Assembly: GCF_001831515.1 (NCBI RefSeq)
Contig: NZ_KV825598.1
Span: 237,906 to 284,467, forward strand
DNA length: 46,562 nt
Direction: 5' to 3'
From: Corynebacterium sp. HMSC074A01
Lineage (GTDB): Bacteria; Actinomycetota; Actinomycetes; Mycobacteriales; Mycobacteriaceae
The position numbers were made by a program, and so were the translations under genes. Each line of letters opens with the position of its first letter. Within the stretch, counting starts at the first letter, position 1. Below the pieces are notes generated by a model, which was not told the origin of the DNA, made no database searches, and saw only the letters and a list, made by a program, of their open reading frames with translations. Shown here in pieces: positions 16,414 through 24,251 of the stretch.

Positions 16414-18840
16414 CTAGTTGCCGCCGAGCATGTTGGTGAGGCTGTCGGCGGCATCACTGAGCTGGCGCTCGATGTCGCCTAAGTCAACCGGAGCCTGGTC
16501 GGCCTGCGGCGCGGGGGCAGAGGAGGGCGCGCTGGGGGCAGGGGAAGCCGACGCGGTAGAGGCAGACGCGCTGGGGGCACCGGCTCCGTCGGAGACGTTG
16601 AGCGTGATCAGGCTGCCCGGGGGCAGGTTCGGATCCGCGGGGACGGCGGAGACCACGCTGTTGAAGGGGGCGCCGCCGCCGGAGACCATCGTCACCGTCA
16701 CGGTGTAGCCCTGCCCCTGGAGGCGGGAGCGGGCGGCGGTGGCGTCCATGCCCACGACGTCGTCAATCGCGCCGCGCTTGGTGCCGCGGTCGAAGTTGCG
16801 CGAGGGGCTCGGGATGCCTGCTGCGGCCGCGCCGGGGACGCCGTGGGCGGTCTGGAACCAGGTGTTCGCGGCCTCGTTGCCGCCGAAGAGGTCGCCGTAG
16901 CTGCACTGGCGCACGGGCGCGCTGCACAGCGGCGTGGTCTGCGTGCCGTCGTTGAAGATGTAGCTGGCCGCGGCCATCCCGTTGGTAAAGCCGAGGAAGG
17001 CCGAGGACTGGTGCGACTCGGTCGTACCCGTCTTGGCTGCCACCGGCGCGGTCCAGCCGTTGGCGGCAGCGGCGTCCTTGGCCGTGCCGCTCTTCGTATC
17101 GTGCGACATGCCCTGGGCGAGCGCGCCGGCGACCTCGGGGTCGATAGCCTGCTCGCAGTCGGGGCGCTCGATGTAGACCTCCTGGCCGTGCTTGTCGCGC
17201 ACGGACTTAATCGGGTTCGGCTCGCACCAGCGCCCGTTGGACGCCAGGGAGGCACCCACGTTGGACAGCTCGAGGGCGTTGACGGCAGTAGGCCCGAGGA
17301 CGAAGGCACCCATGTTGTCGTCCTTGGCAGCCTGCGCCACCGAGCGGCCGTCTCCGAAGGAGTTCTCGTCGAGGTAGGAGCGCAGGCCTAGGCGGACTGC
17401 GATGTCGACGGTGCGGGGCACCCCCACCTGCTGCACGAGTTCGATGAAGGTGGTGTTGGGGGACTGCGCCAAAGCGTCGCGAAGCGAGAGGCGCGGCTTG
17501 TACGTACCGGCGGTTTCCACGCAGTAGGCGTCCGGTGGGCAGTTCGCGGCGCCGCCCTTGCCCATGCCGTAGACCACGGAGCGGGTCGGGGTCTCGAGCA
17601 TCGTGTCGAGTCCGTAGCCCTGCTCGAGCGCGGCCGCGGCGGTGAAGATCTTGAACACGGAACCGGCACCGTTGCCCACCATGGAGGTCGGCTGCGGCAT
17701 GATCGTCTGGCTCTGCTCCAGCTTCAGGCCGTAGTAGCGCGAGGACGCCATGGCGAGGATGTCGCGCGAGTCGGTGCCGGGCTTGATCACGTTGATCACC
17801 TCGGCAACCCCGTGGGTGTACGGGCTGACGTTGTTGCGGGCGGCGCGCACCGTCGCCGCCTGGATCTCCGGGTCGAGGGTGGTGGTGATGGTGTAGGAGC
17901 CGCGCTCGAGCTCCTCCTGGGGTAGGCCCTTGTCCGCCAGGTAGCGCAGAACGTAGTCGCACATGAAGCCGCTGTCCTCGGCGGTGAGGCAGCCGTCGGG
18001 AAGCATGCGCGGCTTGTCCACGATGCCCAGGGGCTTGCCGGCGAGCCGGTCGGCCTCGGCCTGCTCGAGGTAGCCCTCGACCGCCATGTTGTTCAGCACG
18101 GTGTTGCGGCGTGCGGTGGCCCCCTCCGGGTTGGTGTAGGGGTTCAAGTACTCCACCGACTGCAGCAGGCCGATGAGCAGCGCCGCCTGGTCGGGCGTGA
18201 GCTTTGCCGCCGAAGTGTCGAAGTAGGTGCGGGCCGCCGCCTCGATGCCGTAGGCGTGGTTACCAAAGGAGACCAGGTTGAGGTAGCGGGTGAGGATCTC
18301 GTCCTTCTCCAGCGTCTTGTCTAAATCCGAGGCCATGCGCATCTCGCGCAGCTTGCGGGGGATCGACTGCTCGGTGGCGGCGCGCGCGGCGTCCTCGTCT
18401 TGGGCCTCGACGAGCCACAGATAGTTCTTCACGTACTGCTGGTCGATGGTGGAGGCACCCTGCTCCACGCCGCCGGCGAGCACGTTCGTCACCATGGCGC
18501 GGGCAAAGCCCTGCATGTCGACGCCTTCGTGCTGGTAGAAGCGGCGGTCCTCGGTAGAAACTAGGGCGTCCTTGGCGTACTGCGAGATCTTTTCGCTGGG
18601 CACCTCGTAGCGGCGCTGGTTGTAGATCCAGGCGATGGGGGTGCCGTGCGTGTCCGTAATAGTGGTGACGCCGGGGACGTCGCCGCCGGACATGTCGGAC
18701 AGGTTTGACTGCATTGTCTCATCGGTGCGGGCGATGGCCATGCCGCCGAGGCCGGCGAGCGGGGCCAGGCACAGCGCGATTGCCACCCCGGCCGCGACGA
18801 GCGCGGCAAGCAGTTTTCCGAAGGAACTCAATGCAGACAC
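16414..18840 (-). CDS. pbp1A: bifunctional class A penicillin-binding protein with PASTA domain
   Basis: Polymerises and cross-links peptidoglycan outside the membrane. The 808 residues contain a cytoplasmic/TM anchor (about 8-35), a glycosyltransferase domain with catalytic Glu97 in STEDRRFYQHEGVD and the GASTIDQQ motif (about 128-135), and a transpeptidase domain with SVFK (394-397, nucleophile Ser394), SPN (460-462) and KTG (603-605). One PASTA repeat at about 695-765 (DDVVGMDATAARSRLQGQGY) is followed by an Ala/Ser/Pro-rich linker and a short acidic tail. Position next to a WhiB gene matches PonA2 of mycobacteria and Pbp1a of C. glutamicum. Confidence 0.95.
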   Translation of the reverse strand: MSALSSFGKLLAALVAAGVAIALCLAPLAGLGGMAIARTDETMQSNLSDMSGGDVPGVTTITDTHGTPIAWIYNQRRYEVPSEKISQYAKDALVSTEDRRFYQHEGVDMQGFARAMVTNVLAGGVEQGASTIDQQYVKNYLWLVEAQDEDAARAATEQSIPRKLREMRMASDLDKTLEKDEILTRYLNLVSFGNHAYGIEAAARTYFDTSAAKLTPDQAALLIGLLQSVEYLNPYTNPEGATARRNTVLNNMAVEGYLEQAEADRLAGKPLGIVDKPRMLPDGCLTAEDSGFMCDYVLRYLADKGLPQEELERGSYTITTTLDPEIQAATVRAARNNVSPYTHGVAEVINVIKPGTDSRDILAMASSRYYGLKLEQSQTIMPQPTSMVGNGAGSVFKIFTAAAALEQGYGLDTMLETPTRSVVYGMGKGGAANCPPDAYCVETAGTYKPRLSLRDALAQSPNTTFIELVQQVGVPRTVDIAVRLGLRSYLDENSFGDGRSVAQAAKDDNMGAFVLGPTAVNALELSNVGASLASNGRWCEPNPIKSVRDKHGQEVYIERPDCEQAIDPEVAGALAQGMSHDTKSGTAKDAAAANGWTAPVAAKTGTTESHQSSAFLGFTNGMAAASYIFNDGTQTTPLCSAPVRQCSYGDLFGGNEAANTWFQTAHGVPGAAAAGIPSPSRNFDRGTKRGAIDDVVGMDATAARSRLQGQGYTVTVTMVSGGGAPFNSVVSAVPADPNLPPGSLITLNVSDGAGAPSASASTASASPAPSAPSSAPAPQADQAPVDLGDIERQLSDAADSLTNMLGGN

Positions 18841-18924
18841 GCCTTTACCTTAAATGATCGTTTTGGTTCAGGGGAATGGGTCACTCCCCCCGTATATGTG
18901 ATGCATTCGACAGGGTTGGGGGTG

Positions 18925-18940
18925 TGTGAATACACTTACA
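18925..18940. promoter_or_regulatory. candidate GlxR (cAMP receptor) site
   Basis: TGTGAATACACTTACA matches the GlxR/CRP half-sites TGTGA and TCACA with the correct 6-nt spacer and one half-site mismatch; the central TA of the consensus is not kept. It lies 85 bp upstream of the penicillin-binding-protein start and 174 bp upstream of the whiB-like start. Confidence 0.4.
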
Positions 18941-18950
18941 GATGCAAAAT

Positions 18951-18986
18951 GCATACAGGGTTTGCAAAGCTTGCTCGGCTGTATGT
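18951..18986. repeat. imperfect inverted repeat in pbp-whcA interval
   Basis: GCATACAG (18951-18958) and CTGTATGT (18979-18986) pair over 7 of 8 bp, and the spacer contains a further GCAAAGCTTGC. The AT-rich, repeat-dense interval 18841-19114 holds no gene and probably carries the control region of both neighbours. Confidence 0.4.
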
Positions 18987-19114
18987 GCGTTTCCTTTCTG
19001 GAAATTGCTGCATATAAAGGGTGACGCGATGTGGCTCTGCGTGGCGCGCGCGGTATTATAACTTGCGCGTCGATGAGAATTATGCACGAACGCTCTCCCG
19101 AAAGGAGCCCGATA

Positions 19115-19492
19115 ATGACGACGACACTTGGACGCACCGGCCTGCGCAGCGGACTCAATGGAATCCGTACGGCCTCTACGACCTCGCGAAAGAGTGACGC
19201 TGCGGGCAACCTTGAGTTTGACCGCGGGGAGTGGGTCACCCAGGCGCACTGCCGCAACGGGGACCCGGACGCGCTGTTCGTGCGCGGTGCGGAGCAGCGC
19301 AAGGCCGCGGCGATCTGCCGCCGCTGCCCGGTGCAGATGGAGTGCTGCGCGGACGCGCTGGACAATAAGGTCGAGTTCGGCGTGTGGGGCGGGCTCACCG
19401 AGCGCCAGCGCCGCGCGGTGCTGCGCAAGAACCCGCACGTGACTGACTGGGCGGAGTACCTGTCCTCCGGAAAGGAAATTGAGGGGCTCTAA
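19115..19492 (+). CDS. whcA: WhiB-family iron-sulphur transcription regulator (WhcA/WhiB4-like)
   Basis: 125 residues with the four cysteines that bind a [4Fe-4S] cluster: one in AHCRNGD, then CRRCPVQMEC (Cys-x2-Cys-x5-Cys). They are followed by the GVWGGLTERQRR turn and a basic C-terminus that contacts sigma factor or DNA. The position between a class A penicillin-binding protein and the RidA/MBL genes matches C. glutamicum whcA, a regulator of oxidative-stress genes (established there, inferred here). The AAAGGAG at 19101-19107 fixes the ATG at 19115; the longer open frame is not supported. A TATTAT/TATAAC promoter-like stretch lies at about 19054-19062. Confidence 0.93.
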   Translation: MTTTLGRTGLRSGLNGIRTASTTSRKSDAAGNLEFDRGEWVTQAHCRNGDPDALFVRGAEQRKAAAICRRCPVQMECCADALDNKVEFGVWGGLTERQRRAVLRKNPHVTDWAEYLSSGKEIEGL

Positions 19493-19520
19493 CGCCCGTA
19501 CGCGGTGCGGCCTGGCACGG

Positions 19521-19526
19521 TAGGGT
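19521..19526 (+). promoter_or_regulatory. -10 box, leaderless promoter of DUF4177 gene
   Basis: TAGGGT ends 7 nt before ATG 19534. Confidence 0.5.
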
Positions 19527-19533
19527 GGTCGCC

Positions 19534-19689
19534 ATGAAGAAATGGGAATACGCCACTGTGCCGCTACTTACTCACGCCACGAAGCAGATCTTGGATACTT
19601 GGGGCGAGGACGGGTGGGAGCTCGTTTCCGTCACCCCGGGTCCGAATCCGGAGAATGTTGTCGCATACCTGAAGCGAGAGGTGGAGTAA
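19534..19689 (+). CDS. small DUF4177-type protein
   Basis: A 51-residue open frame (MKKWEYATVPL... ending YLKREVE) with the Trp-Glu-Tyr opening and a central DGWELVSVTPG, the hallmark of DUF4177 proteins. Function unknown. It sits 4 bp before the RidA gene and 41 bp after the WhiB gene, and codon use is like its neighbours. A TAGGGT box 7 nt before the ATG suggests leaderless transcription of this gene together with the RidA gene. Confidence 0.88.
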   Translation: MKKWEYATVPLLTHATKQILDTWGEDGWELVSVTPGPNPENVVAYLKREVE

Positions 19690-19693
19690 CACA

Positions 19694-20164
19694 ATGACTG
19701 CTACGTGGACCGCAAAACTTTCCGAGCTCGGCATCGAGCTGCCAAATGTCGCCGCCCCGGTGGCCGCCTACGTGCCCGCCACCAAGGTGGGCAACCAGGT
19801 GTGGACGTCGGGCCAGCTCCCGCTTATCGACGGGGCGTTGCCCGCCACCGGCAAAGTCGGTGCCGAAGTCAGCGCGGAAGATGCCTACGGCTACGCGCGC
19901 CAGGCGGCCCTGAACGCGATTGCCGCGGTGGACGCGCTCGTGGGCGTGGACAACATCGCGCGCGTGCTGAAGATCGTCGGCTTCGTTGCCTCTGAGCCGT
20001 CGTTTACCGGCCAGCCCGCCGTGATCAACGGTGCCTCTGACCTGATGAAGGAGGTCTTCGGGGACGCCGGGGAGCACGCCCGCTCCGCCGTGGGCGTTGC
20101 CGTGCTGCCGATGGACACCCCGGTTGAGGTGGAACTCGTCGTGGAGCTGAAGGAAGACGCCTAA
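19694..20164 (+). CDS. RidA/YjgF-family protein
   Basis: 156 residues of the RidA (YjgF/YER057c/UK114) superfamily, which removes reactive enamine/imine intermediates. Seen: VWTSGQLPL near residue 40 and, near the C-terminus, ARSAVGVAVLPMDTPVEVE, where the Arg matches the substrate-binding Arg of active RidA proteins. At 156 residues it is longer than the 128-residue core, like the actinobacterial YjgF_like branch (Rv3678c position). It is translated right after the DUF4177 gene. Confidence 0.92.
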   Translation: MTATWTAKLSELGIELPNVAAPVAAYVPATKVGNQVWTSGQLPLIDGALPATGKVGAEVSAEDAYGYARQAALNAIAAVDALVGVDNIARVLKIVGFVASEPSFTGQPAVINGASDLMKEVFGDAGEHARSAVGVAVLPMDTPVEVELVVELKEDA

Positions 20165-20170
20165 ACGGGG

Positions 20171-20176
20171 TAGGGT
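20171..20176 (+). promoter_or_regulatory. -10 box, leaderless promoter of MBL hydrolase
   Basis: TAGGGT ends 7 nt before ATG 20184. The box is the same hexamer as in front of the DUF4177 and BAAT-hydrolase genes. Confidence 0.5.
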
Positions 20177-20183
20177 TGGAACC

Positions 20184-20996
20184 ATGAAGCACCCTGCTTA
20201 CAGTCAGTTGCGCCCTGTCACGACTTCCGCCGCTGTCGTTTTGGCGCCGAACCCCAGTTATGCGGCGCTTGAAGGTACGAACTCCTGGGTCATCCGCGAC
20301 CCGGAGGATGAGTACAGCATTGTGGTGGATCCGGGCCCGGCGGATGAGGGGCACCTGAACGTGCTGCAGGCGAAGGCCGACAAGGTTGCGCTGATCCTGC
20401 TGACCCACCGCCACCACGACCACGCCGATGGCGCGGAGCGTTTCCGTCAGCTCACCGGCGCGCCGGTCCGCGCATTTGACCCGCAGTACTGCAACGGGGC
20501 GGAGCCGCTGGAGGACGGCGAGGTCATCTCGGTCGACGGCGTGACCCCGAAGGTGCAGGTTGTGCACACCCCGGGCCACACGAAGGACTCCGTGTGCTTC
20601 TTCGTCTACACCCACGAGGTGGAGGACGGGGAGCTCGAGGGCATCATCACCGGCGACACGATTGCGGGCCGCCACACCACCATGATTTCTGAGACTGACG
20701 GTGACGTGGGCGAGTACCTGGACACCCTCGAGATGCTGGAGTCGCGCGGCAAGGACGTCATGCTGCTGCCGGGTCACGGCCCGGAGAACGAGGACCTGTC
20801 GCAGTTCGCGCGCAAGTACATTGACCGCCGCAACCAGCGCCTCGAGCAGATCGAGCAGGCGTTGAAGGAGCACGGTGCGGACGCGGACATCAACACCCTG
20901 GTTGACGCGATCTACGACGATGTTGACCCGGTGCTGCGCGGCGCTGCCGAGCAGTCCACCCGCGTGGGGCTGCGTTACCTGCAGAACCAGAAGTAA
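20184..20996 (+). CDS. metallo-beta-lactamase-fold hydrolase
   Basis: 270 residues with the zinc-binding THRHHDHADGA motif (HxHxDH), a second His in HTPGHTKDSV, Asp in TGDTIAG and a late His in PGHGPEN, so a complete binuclear site. A helical C-terminal part (about 200-260) resembles the RNase-Z/LACTB2-like subgroup. The exact substrate is unknown. Orthologous in position to Rv3677c. It ends before a strong bidirectional terminator shared with the convergent glxR. Confidence 0.93.
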   Translation: MKHPAYSQLRPVTTSAAVVLAPNPSYAALEGTNSWVIRDPEDEYSIVVDPGPADEGHLNVLQAKADKVALILLTHRHHDHADGAERFRQLTGAPVRAFDPQYCNGAEPLEDGEVISVDGVTPKVQVVHTPGHTKDSVCFFVYTHEVEDGELEGIITGDTIAGRHTTMISETDGDVGEYLDTLEMLESRGKDVMLLPGHGPENEDLSQFARKYIDRRNQRLEQIEQALKEHGADADINTLVDAIYDDVDPVLRGAAEQSTRVGLRYLQNQK

Positions 20997-21017
20997 ACGC
21001 CCCTTTTCCAAGGCAAA

Positions 21018-21056
21018 GAAAACTGCCCCGGTTCCGTTTGGAGCCGGGGCAGTTTT
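21018..21056. terminator. bidirectional terminator between MBL hydrolase and glxR
   Basis: AAAACTGCCCCGG pairs with CCGGGGCAGTTTT, with inner TCC/GGA pairing and a GTTT loop. There is a T-run on each strand, so it serves both convergent genes. Confidence 0.9.
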
Positions 21057-21074
21057 TGTGCGTCTCGACAGCCG

Positions 21075-21758
21075 CTAGCGTGCGCGGCGTGCGAGGTGCT
21101 CGGTGTTGACGATGAGCACCGACTTGCCCTCCAGCTTGATCCAGTCGCGGTGGGCGAAGGTGGCGAGTGCCTTGTTCACCGTCTCGCGGGAAGCGCCGAC
21201 CAGCTGCGCGATCTCTTCCTGGGTGAGGTCGTGGTTGACGCGCAGCGCGCCGCCCTCCTGCACGCCGAAACGGTTGGCCAGCTGCAGCAGGGTCTTGGCC
21301 ACGCGGCCCGGCACGTCCGTAAAGATGAGGTCTGCCAGCGAGGCATTCGTGCGGCGCAGGCGGCGGGCGAGCACGCGGAGCAGCTGCTGGGAGATCTCCG
21401 GGTGCTGGGCGATCCAGTCCTTGAGCATCTCGGAGTCCATCGTTGCCGCGGTGACATCGGTGACGCAGACCGCGGAGGAGGTGCGCGGGCCCGGGTCGAA
21501 GATGGACAGCTCACCGAACATGTCGGAAGGACCCATCACGGACAGGAGGTTCTCGCGGCCGTCCGGCGCGTGGCGGGCGAGTTTCACTTTGCCGTCGACG
21601 ATGATGTAGAGCCTGTCGCCTGGCTCTCCCTCATCAAAAATGGTGGTGCCGCGCGCGAACGTGACGGTTTCCATCTCGTTGATCAGGGTGTCGACCGCCT
21701 CAGCGTCGACGCCCTGAAAGATGCCGGCCTTGGCTAGCGTGTCCTGAATGCCTTCCAT
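21075..21758 (-). CDS. glxR: cAMP-responsive global regulator GlxR (CRP/FNR family)
   Basis: 227 residues. The N-terminal cyclic-nucleotide domain (about 10-125) has the phosphate-binding cassette [16 protein letters not shown] with the conserved Glu, Arg and Ser. A long dimer helix follows, then a C-terminal helix-turn-helix [21 protein letters not shown] (about 175-195). In C. glutamicum GlxR controls a very large regulon in carbon, energy and cell-wall metabolism. GAGGAGG lies 5 nt before the ATG. The cAMP-producing cyclase CyaB is encoded 20 kb away in the same block. Confidence 0.97.
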   Translation of the reverse strand: MEGIQDTLAKAGIFQGVDAEAVDTLINEMETVTFARGTTIFDEGEPGDRLYIIVDGKVKLARHAPDGRENLLSVMGPSDMFGELSIFDPGPRTSSAVCVTDVTAATMDSEMLKDWIAQHPEISQQLLRVLARRLRRTNASLADLIFTDVPGRVAKTLLQLANRFGVQEGGALRVNHDLTQEEIAQLVGASRETVNKALATFAHRDWIKLEGKSVLIVNTEHLARRAR

Positions 21759-21828
21759 AGATCCTCCTCAAAAACGGCGGTGAGGCCCTCGCCCTCGTGG
21801 TTTGAGTCACCAAAGTCAGTTTTTTAGG

Positions 21829-21849
21829 GCGTGGTCACAACTTCACAAG
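21829..21849. promoter_or_regulatory. weak candidate GlxR half-site upstream of glxR
   Basis: TCACAACTTCACA in the glxR 5' region contains one perfect TCACA half-site, and the partner half-site is poor. Autoregulation of glxR is known in C. glutamicum, but this particular site is only suggestive. The rest of 21759-21933 shows no gene. Confidence 0.25.
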
Positions 21850-21933
21850 GCAGACTCTACCAGTCGCGGCCGCTCGCGGGGGCATAAGGGAAGACTTTTT
21901 CGGGGCGCTTGCGGCGAGGACGCCGATTTTCTG

Positions 21934-22041
21934 CTACACGCTGGGGGCTTCCGGGTTCACCGCGACGGCTTCGAGGCGTTCCATGCCCATGGTGAACATG
22001 CCGAGGGCGAGCGGCAAGGCTGCGACGAGGATTACGGTCAT
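21934..22041 (-). CDS. 35-residue small membrane protein
   Basis: A short frame starting [16 protein letters not shown], with one transmembrane helix (about 2-20) followed by [15 protein letters not shown]. Codon use is typical of the neighbours. On the minus strand TACGAT ends 6 nt before the ATG, a likely leaderless promoter placed back to back with that of nth. Function unknown; the frame also continues upstream, without support. Confidence 0.55.
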   Translation of the reverse strand: MTVILVAALPLALGMFTMGMERLEAVAVNPEAPSV

Positions 22042-22047
22042 AAGCCC

Positions 22048-22053
22048 ATCGTA
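22048..22053 (-). promoter_or_regulatory. -10 box of the small membrane protein
   Basis: TACGAT on the minus strand, 6 nt before the ATG and 9 bp from the opposing nth -10 box. Confidence 0.4.
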
Positions 22054-22062
22054 CGTGTGCGA

Positions 22063-22068
22063 TAGCAT
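22063..22068 (+). promoter_or_regulatory. -10 box of leaderless nth promoter
   Basis: TAGCAT ends 7 nt before ATG 22076, and no Shine-Dalgarno is present. Confidence 0.45.
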
Positions 22069-22075
22069 GGCGTGC

Positions 22076-22894
22076 ATGTCACACACCCCTGCACCTGAGC
22101 CTCGCACGCCCCTGCCCACCCCGCAGCGGCGGCGTCGGCCGGGCACGCACCTGGCGGCGAAGGGGACAGAAACGCCGCTGGGGCGCACGCGCCGCGCGCG
22201 CCGGATCAACCGCACCCTCGCGCTGACGTTCCCGGAGGCCCGCGCGGAACTGGACTTTTCCAACCCGCTGGAGCTGCTCGTGGCGACGGTGCTCTCCGCG
22301 CAGACTACCGACGTGCGCGTCAACCAGGTCACCCCGGCGCTGTTCGCGGCCTACCCCACCGCCGCGGCCTACGCCACGGCAAACGTCGCCGAGGTCGAGG
22401 AGCTGATCCGCCCGACTGGCTTCTACCGCGCGAAGGCCGCCAACCTGGTCAACCTGGGAAAGAAGCTGGTCACCGACTTCGGCGGCGAGGTTCCGGAGGC
22501 GCTCGAGGATCTGGTCAGCTTGCCCGGGGTGGGGCGCAAGACTGCGCACGTGGTGCGCGGCAACGCCTTTGGCAAGCCGGGGCTGACCGTGGATACGCAC
22601 TTCCAGCGCCTGGTGGGGCGGCTGAAGCTGAGCGAGCAGCAGGACCCGGTCAAGATTGAGCGGGAGATCGCCGAGCTGATCCCGGCTAAGGAGTGGACCA
22701 TGTTTTCGCACCGGCTGATCTTCCACGGTCGGCGCATCTGCCACGCGCGCACGCCCGCGTGCGGGGCGTGCCCCATCGCCTTCGACTGCCCCTCCTTCGG
22801 CGCGGGTCCAACTGAGCCGGAGGAGGCCGAGGCGCGCGTGACCGGCCCGGAGCGCGAGCACATCCTCGCGCTTGTGCACGGGGAGGAGGACTAA
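22076..22894 (+). CDS. nth: endonuclease III (base-excision repair DNA glycosylase/lyase)
   Basis: 272 residues. After a basic N-terminal extension of about 40 residues the fold is complete: helix-hairpin-helix [12 protein letters not shown] with the catalytic Lys, catalytic Asp in VDTHFQRLV, and the [4Fe-4S] loop Cys-x6-Cys-x2-Cys-x5-Cys ([17 protein letters not shown]). It removes oxidised pyrimidines and nicks the abasic site. ATG 22076 is chosen because a TAGCAT box ends 7 nt before it. The in-frame ATG at 22067 lies on the promoter itself. Three bp later the thioredoxin-like gene begins, so the pair is probably cotranscribed. Confidence 0.95.
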   Translation: MSHTPAPEPRTPLPTPQRRRRPGTHLAAKGTETPLGRTRRARRINRTLALTFPEARAELDFSNPLELLVATVLSAQTTDVRVNQVTPALFAAYPTAAAYATANVAEVEELIRPTGFYRAKAANLVNLGKKLVTDFGGEVPEALEDLVSLPGVGRKTAHVVRGNAFGKPGLTVDTHFQRLVGRLKLSEQQDPVKIEREIAELIPAKEWTMFSHRLIFHGRRICHARTPACGACPIAFDCPSFGAGPTEPEEAEARVTGPEREHILALVHGEED

Positions 22895-22897
22895 GCG

Positions 22898-23470
22898 TTG
22901 AAGAAGACAGTGTGGGCCAGCGTCATCGGCGCGATTGTGGTGGCGTGCGCGCTTGTCGCCGGTGCCCTGTTCCTGTTGCGCCCGGCGGAGACGGGGGGCG
23001 GGGATAGCGTGGCGTCGAGAAGCGAAGAAGCCCCTGTCGCCGAGCGGCCTGACTGTGTTGCGGGCGGCGTGGGCGGCGTCGACCTGCCCTGCCTCGGCGG
23101 CGCGGAGGTGCCCGGCGAGCACGCCCCTGTGACGGTGGTCAACGTGTGGGCCTGGTGGTGCGAGCCGTGCCGGGCGGAGCTGCCCGTGCTGGAGCGCTAC
23201 GCCGCCAGCCACCCGGATTACGACGTCGTCGGTGTGCACGCGGATGCGAACGCGGCCAACGGCGCGGCCTTCCTCAACGATGTCGGCGTGGAGCTTTCCA
23301 GCTACCAGGACGATTCGAACGCGTTCGCCGGCACGCTCGGCCTGCCGGGCGTTGTGCCGATCACGGTGGTCTTCCGCGACGGGCAAAAGGTCGGCGCGCT
23401 GGCGCAGGCTTTCGAGACAGAAGAGGAGCTGGCGCGCGCCGTCGAGGAGGTGCTCGCGGGCAGTGCTTAA
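22898..23470 (+). CDS. membrane-anchored TlpA/ResA-type thioredoxin
   Basis: 190 residues starting at TTG 22898, with a good GAGGAGG 8 nt upstream. One N-terminal transmembrane anchor (about 5-27) places the thioredoxin domain outside the cytoplasm. The redox motif is WCEPC within WAWWCEPCRAELPVLE, and the cis-Pro is in PGVVPITVVF. Two other cysteines (about 50 and 61) lie before the domain. It likely reduces or isomerises disulfides in exported proteins or during cytochrome c maturation. It overlaps the Nudix gene by 8 bp. Confidence 0.9.
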   Translation: MKKTVWASVIGAIVVACALVAGALFLLRPAETGGGDSVASRSEEAPVAERPDCVAGGVGGVDLPCLGGAEVPGEHAPVTVVNVWAWWCEPCRAELPVLERYAASHPDYDVVGVHADANAANGAAFLNDVGVELSSYQDDSNAFAGTLGLPGVVPITVVFRDGQKVGALAQAFETEEELARAVEEVLAGSA

Positions 23471-24188
23471 CGACGTCACGCTCCAACCCGAGCACGCACC
23501 ACAGTGGCTCAAACCGCTCGTGGAAAAACTCCAGCACGACACGCACCGCTCGCGAGCCCGCCGCCTGCTGGGCGAGCGCGTGCCACAGGGCGCGCCGGAA
23601 GGGGGCGACGAGGCGGCCGTGCTCATCCTCTTTACCGGCGATGCGGACGCAGTCACCGTGCCGGACGACGCGCACGTGCTGATCACGCACCGCACCCCGC
23701 GCATGCGCAGCCACTCCGGCCAGATGGCGTTTCCCGGCGGGCACATCGACGTCGGCGATCGCGGGCCGGTGGACGCCGCGCTGCGCGAGGCCCGGGAGGA
23801 AACCGGCCTGGACCGCAGCCGCGTCGTGCCCCTGGCCACGCTGTCCACGGTGACCACCGGCGGGAGTGGACGGCGCGTGCGACCCGTCGTTGCGTACGCC
23901 GCGCGCCCCGGCGAGACGTATGTGGCCAGCCCCTTTGAAACCGACGACGTGTTCTTCATGGCCGTGCGCGATCTCGTCGACCCCGCCAACCGCCTGCAGG
24001 TGGGCCGCGGCCGCTACGCCGGACCCGCGTTCCGCACCGGCTGCTACGTGGTGTGGGGCTTTACCGCAGCGCTTTTGTCCGTGCTGCTGGAGCAGGCGGG
24101 CTGGGCGCGCGCCTGGGACCGCACGCTCCACGATTTGGATGCCGTGCTTGCGCGTTCCTGTAATGGTGAGCCGCGCTACGCGCGCTAG
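23463..24188 (+). CDS. Nudix hydrolase, CoA pyrophosphatase type
   Basis: From GTG 23463, overlapping the previous gene by 8 bp, the product has 241 residues. It carries the CoA-pyrophosphatase block with RSHSGQMAFPGGHID and the Nudix box ending AALREAREETGL (about 105-115). The family cleaves coenzyme A or related dinucleotides to 4'-phosphopantetheine and 3',5'-ADP. The order nth-thioredoxin-Nudix-marP is the conserved actinobacterial one. The longer open frame to 23232 runs through the thioredoxin gene and is not supported. Confidence 0.9.
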   Translation: MLNDVTLQPEHAPQWLKPLVEKLQHDTHRSRARRLLGERVPQGAPEGGDEAAVLILFTGDADAVTVPDDAHVLITHRTPRMRSHSGQMAFPGGHIDVGDRGPVDAALREAREETGLDRSRVVPLATLSTVTTGGSGRRVRPVVAYAARPGETYVASPFETDDVFFMAVRDLVDPANRLQVGRGRYAGPAFRTGCYVVWGFTAALLSVLLEQAGWARAWDRTLHDLDAVLARSCNGEPRYAR

Positions 24189-24191
24189 ACT
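24186..24191 (+). promoter_or_regulatory. candidate -10 box of marP
   Basis: TAGACT overlaps the stop codon of the Nudix gene. It leaves a leader of about 55 nt that contains GGAGAAGGAG before the marP GTG. Confidence 0.4.
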
Positions 24192-24251
24192 GCAACGAGC
24201 TACGCGGCCCTTGCGCGGGCGCATTCGTAATGGAGAAGGAGTACGCAGCAG

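Noticed and set aside
22079..23989. 636-codon minus-strand frame across nth, thioredoxin and Nudix genes
   Set aside because: It spans three real genes on the other strand, and its composition is that of a shadow.
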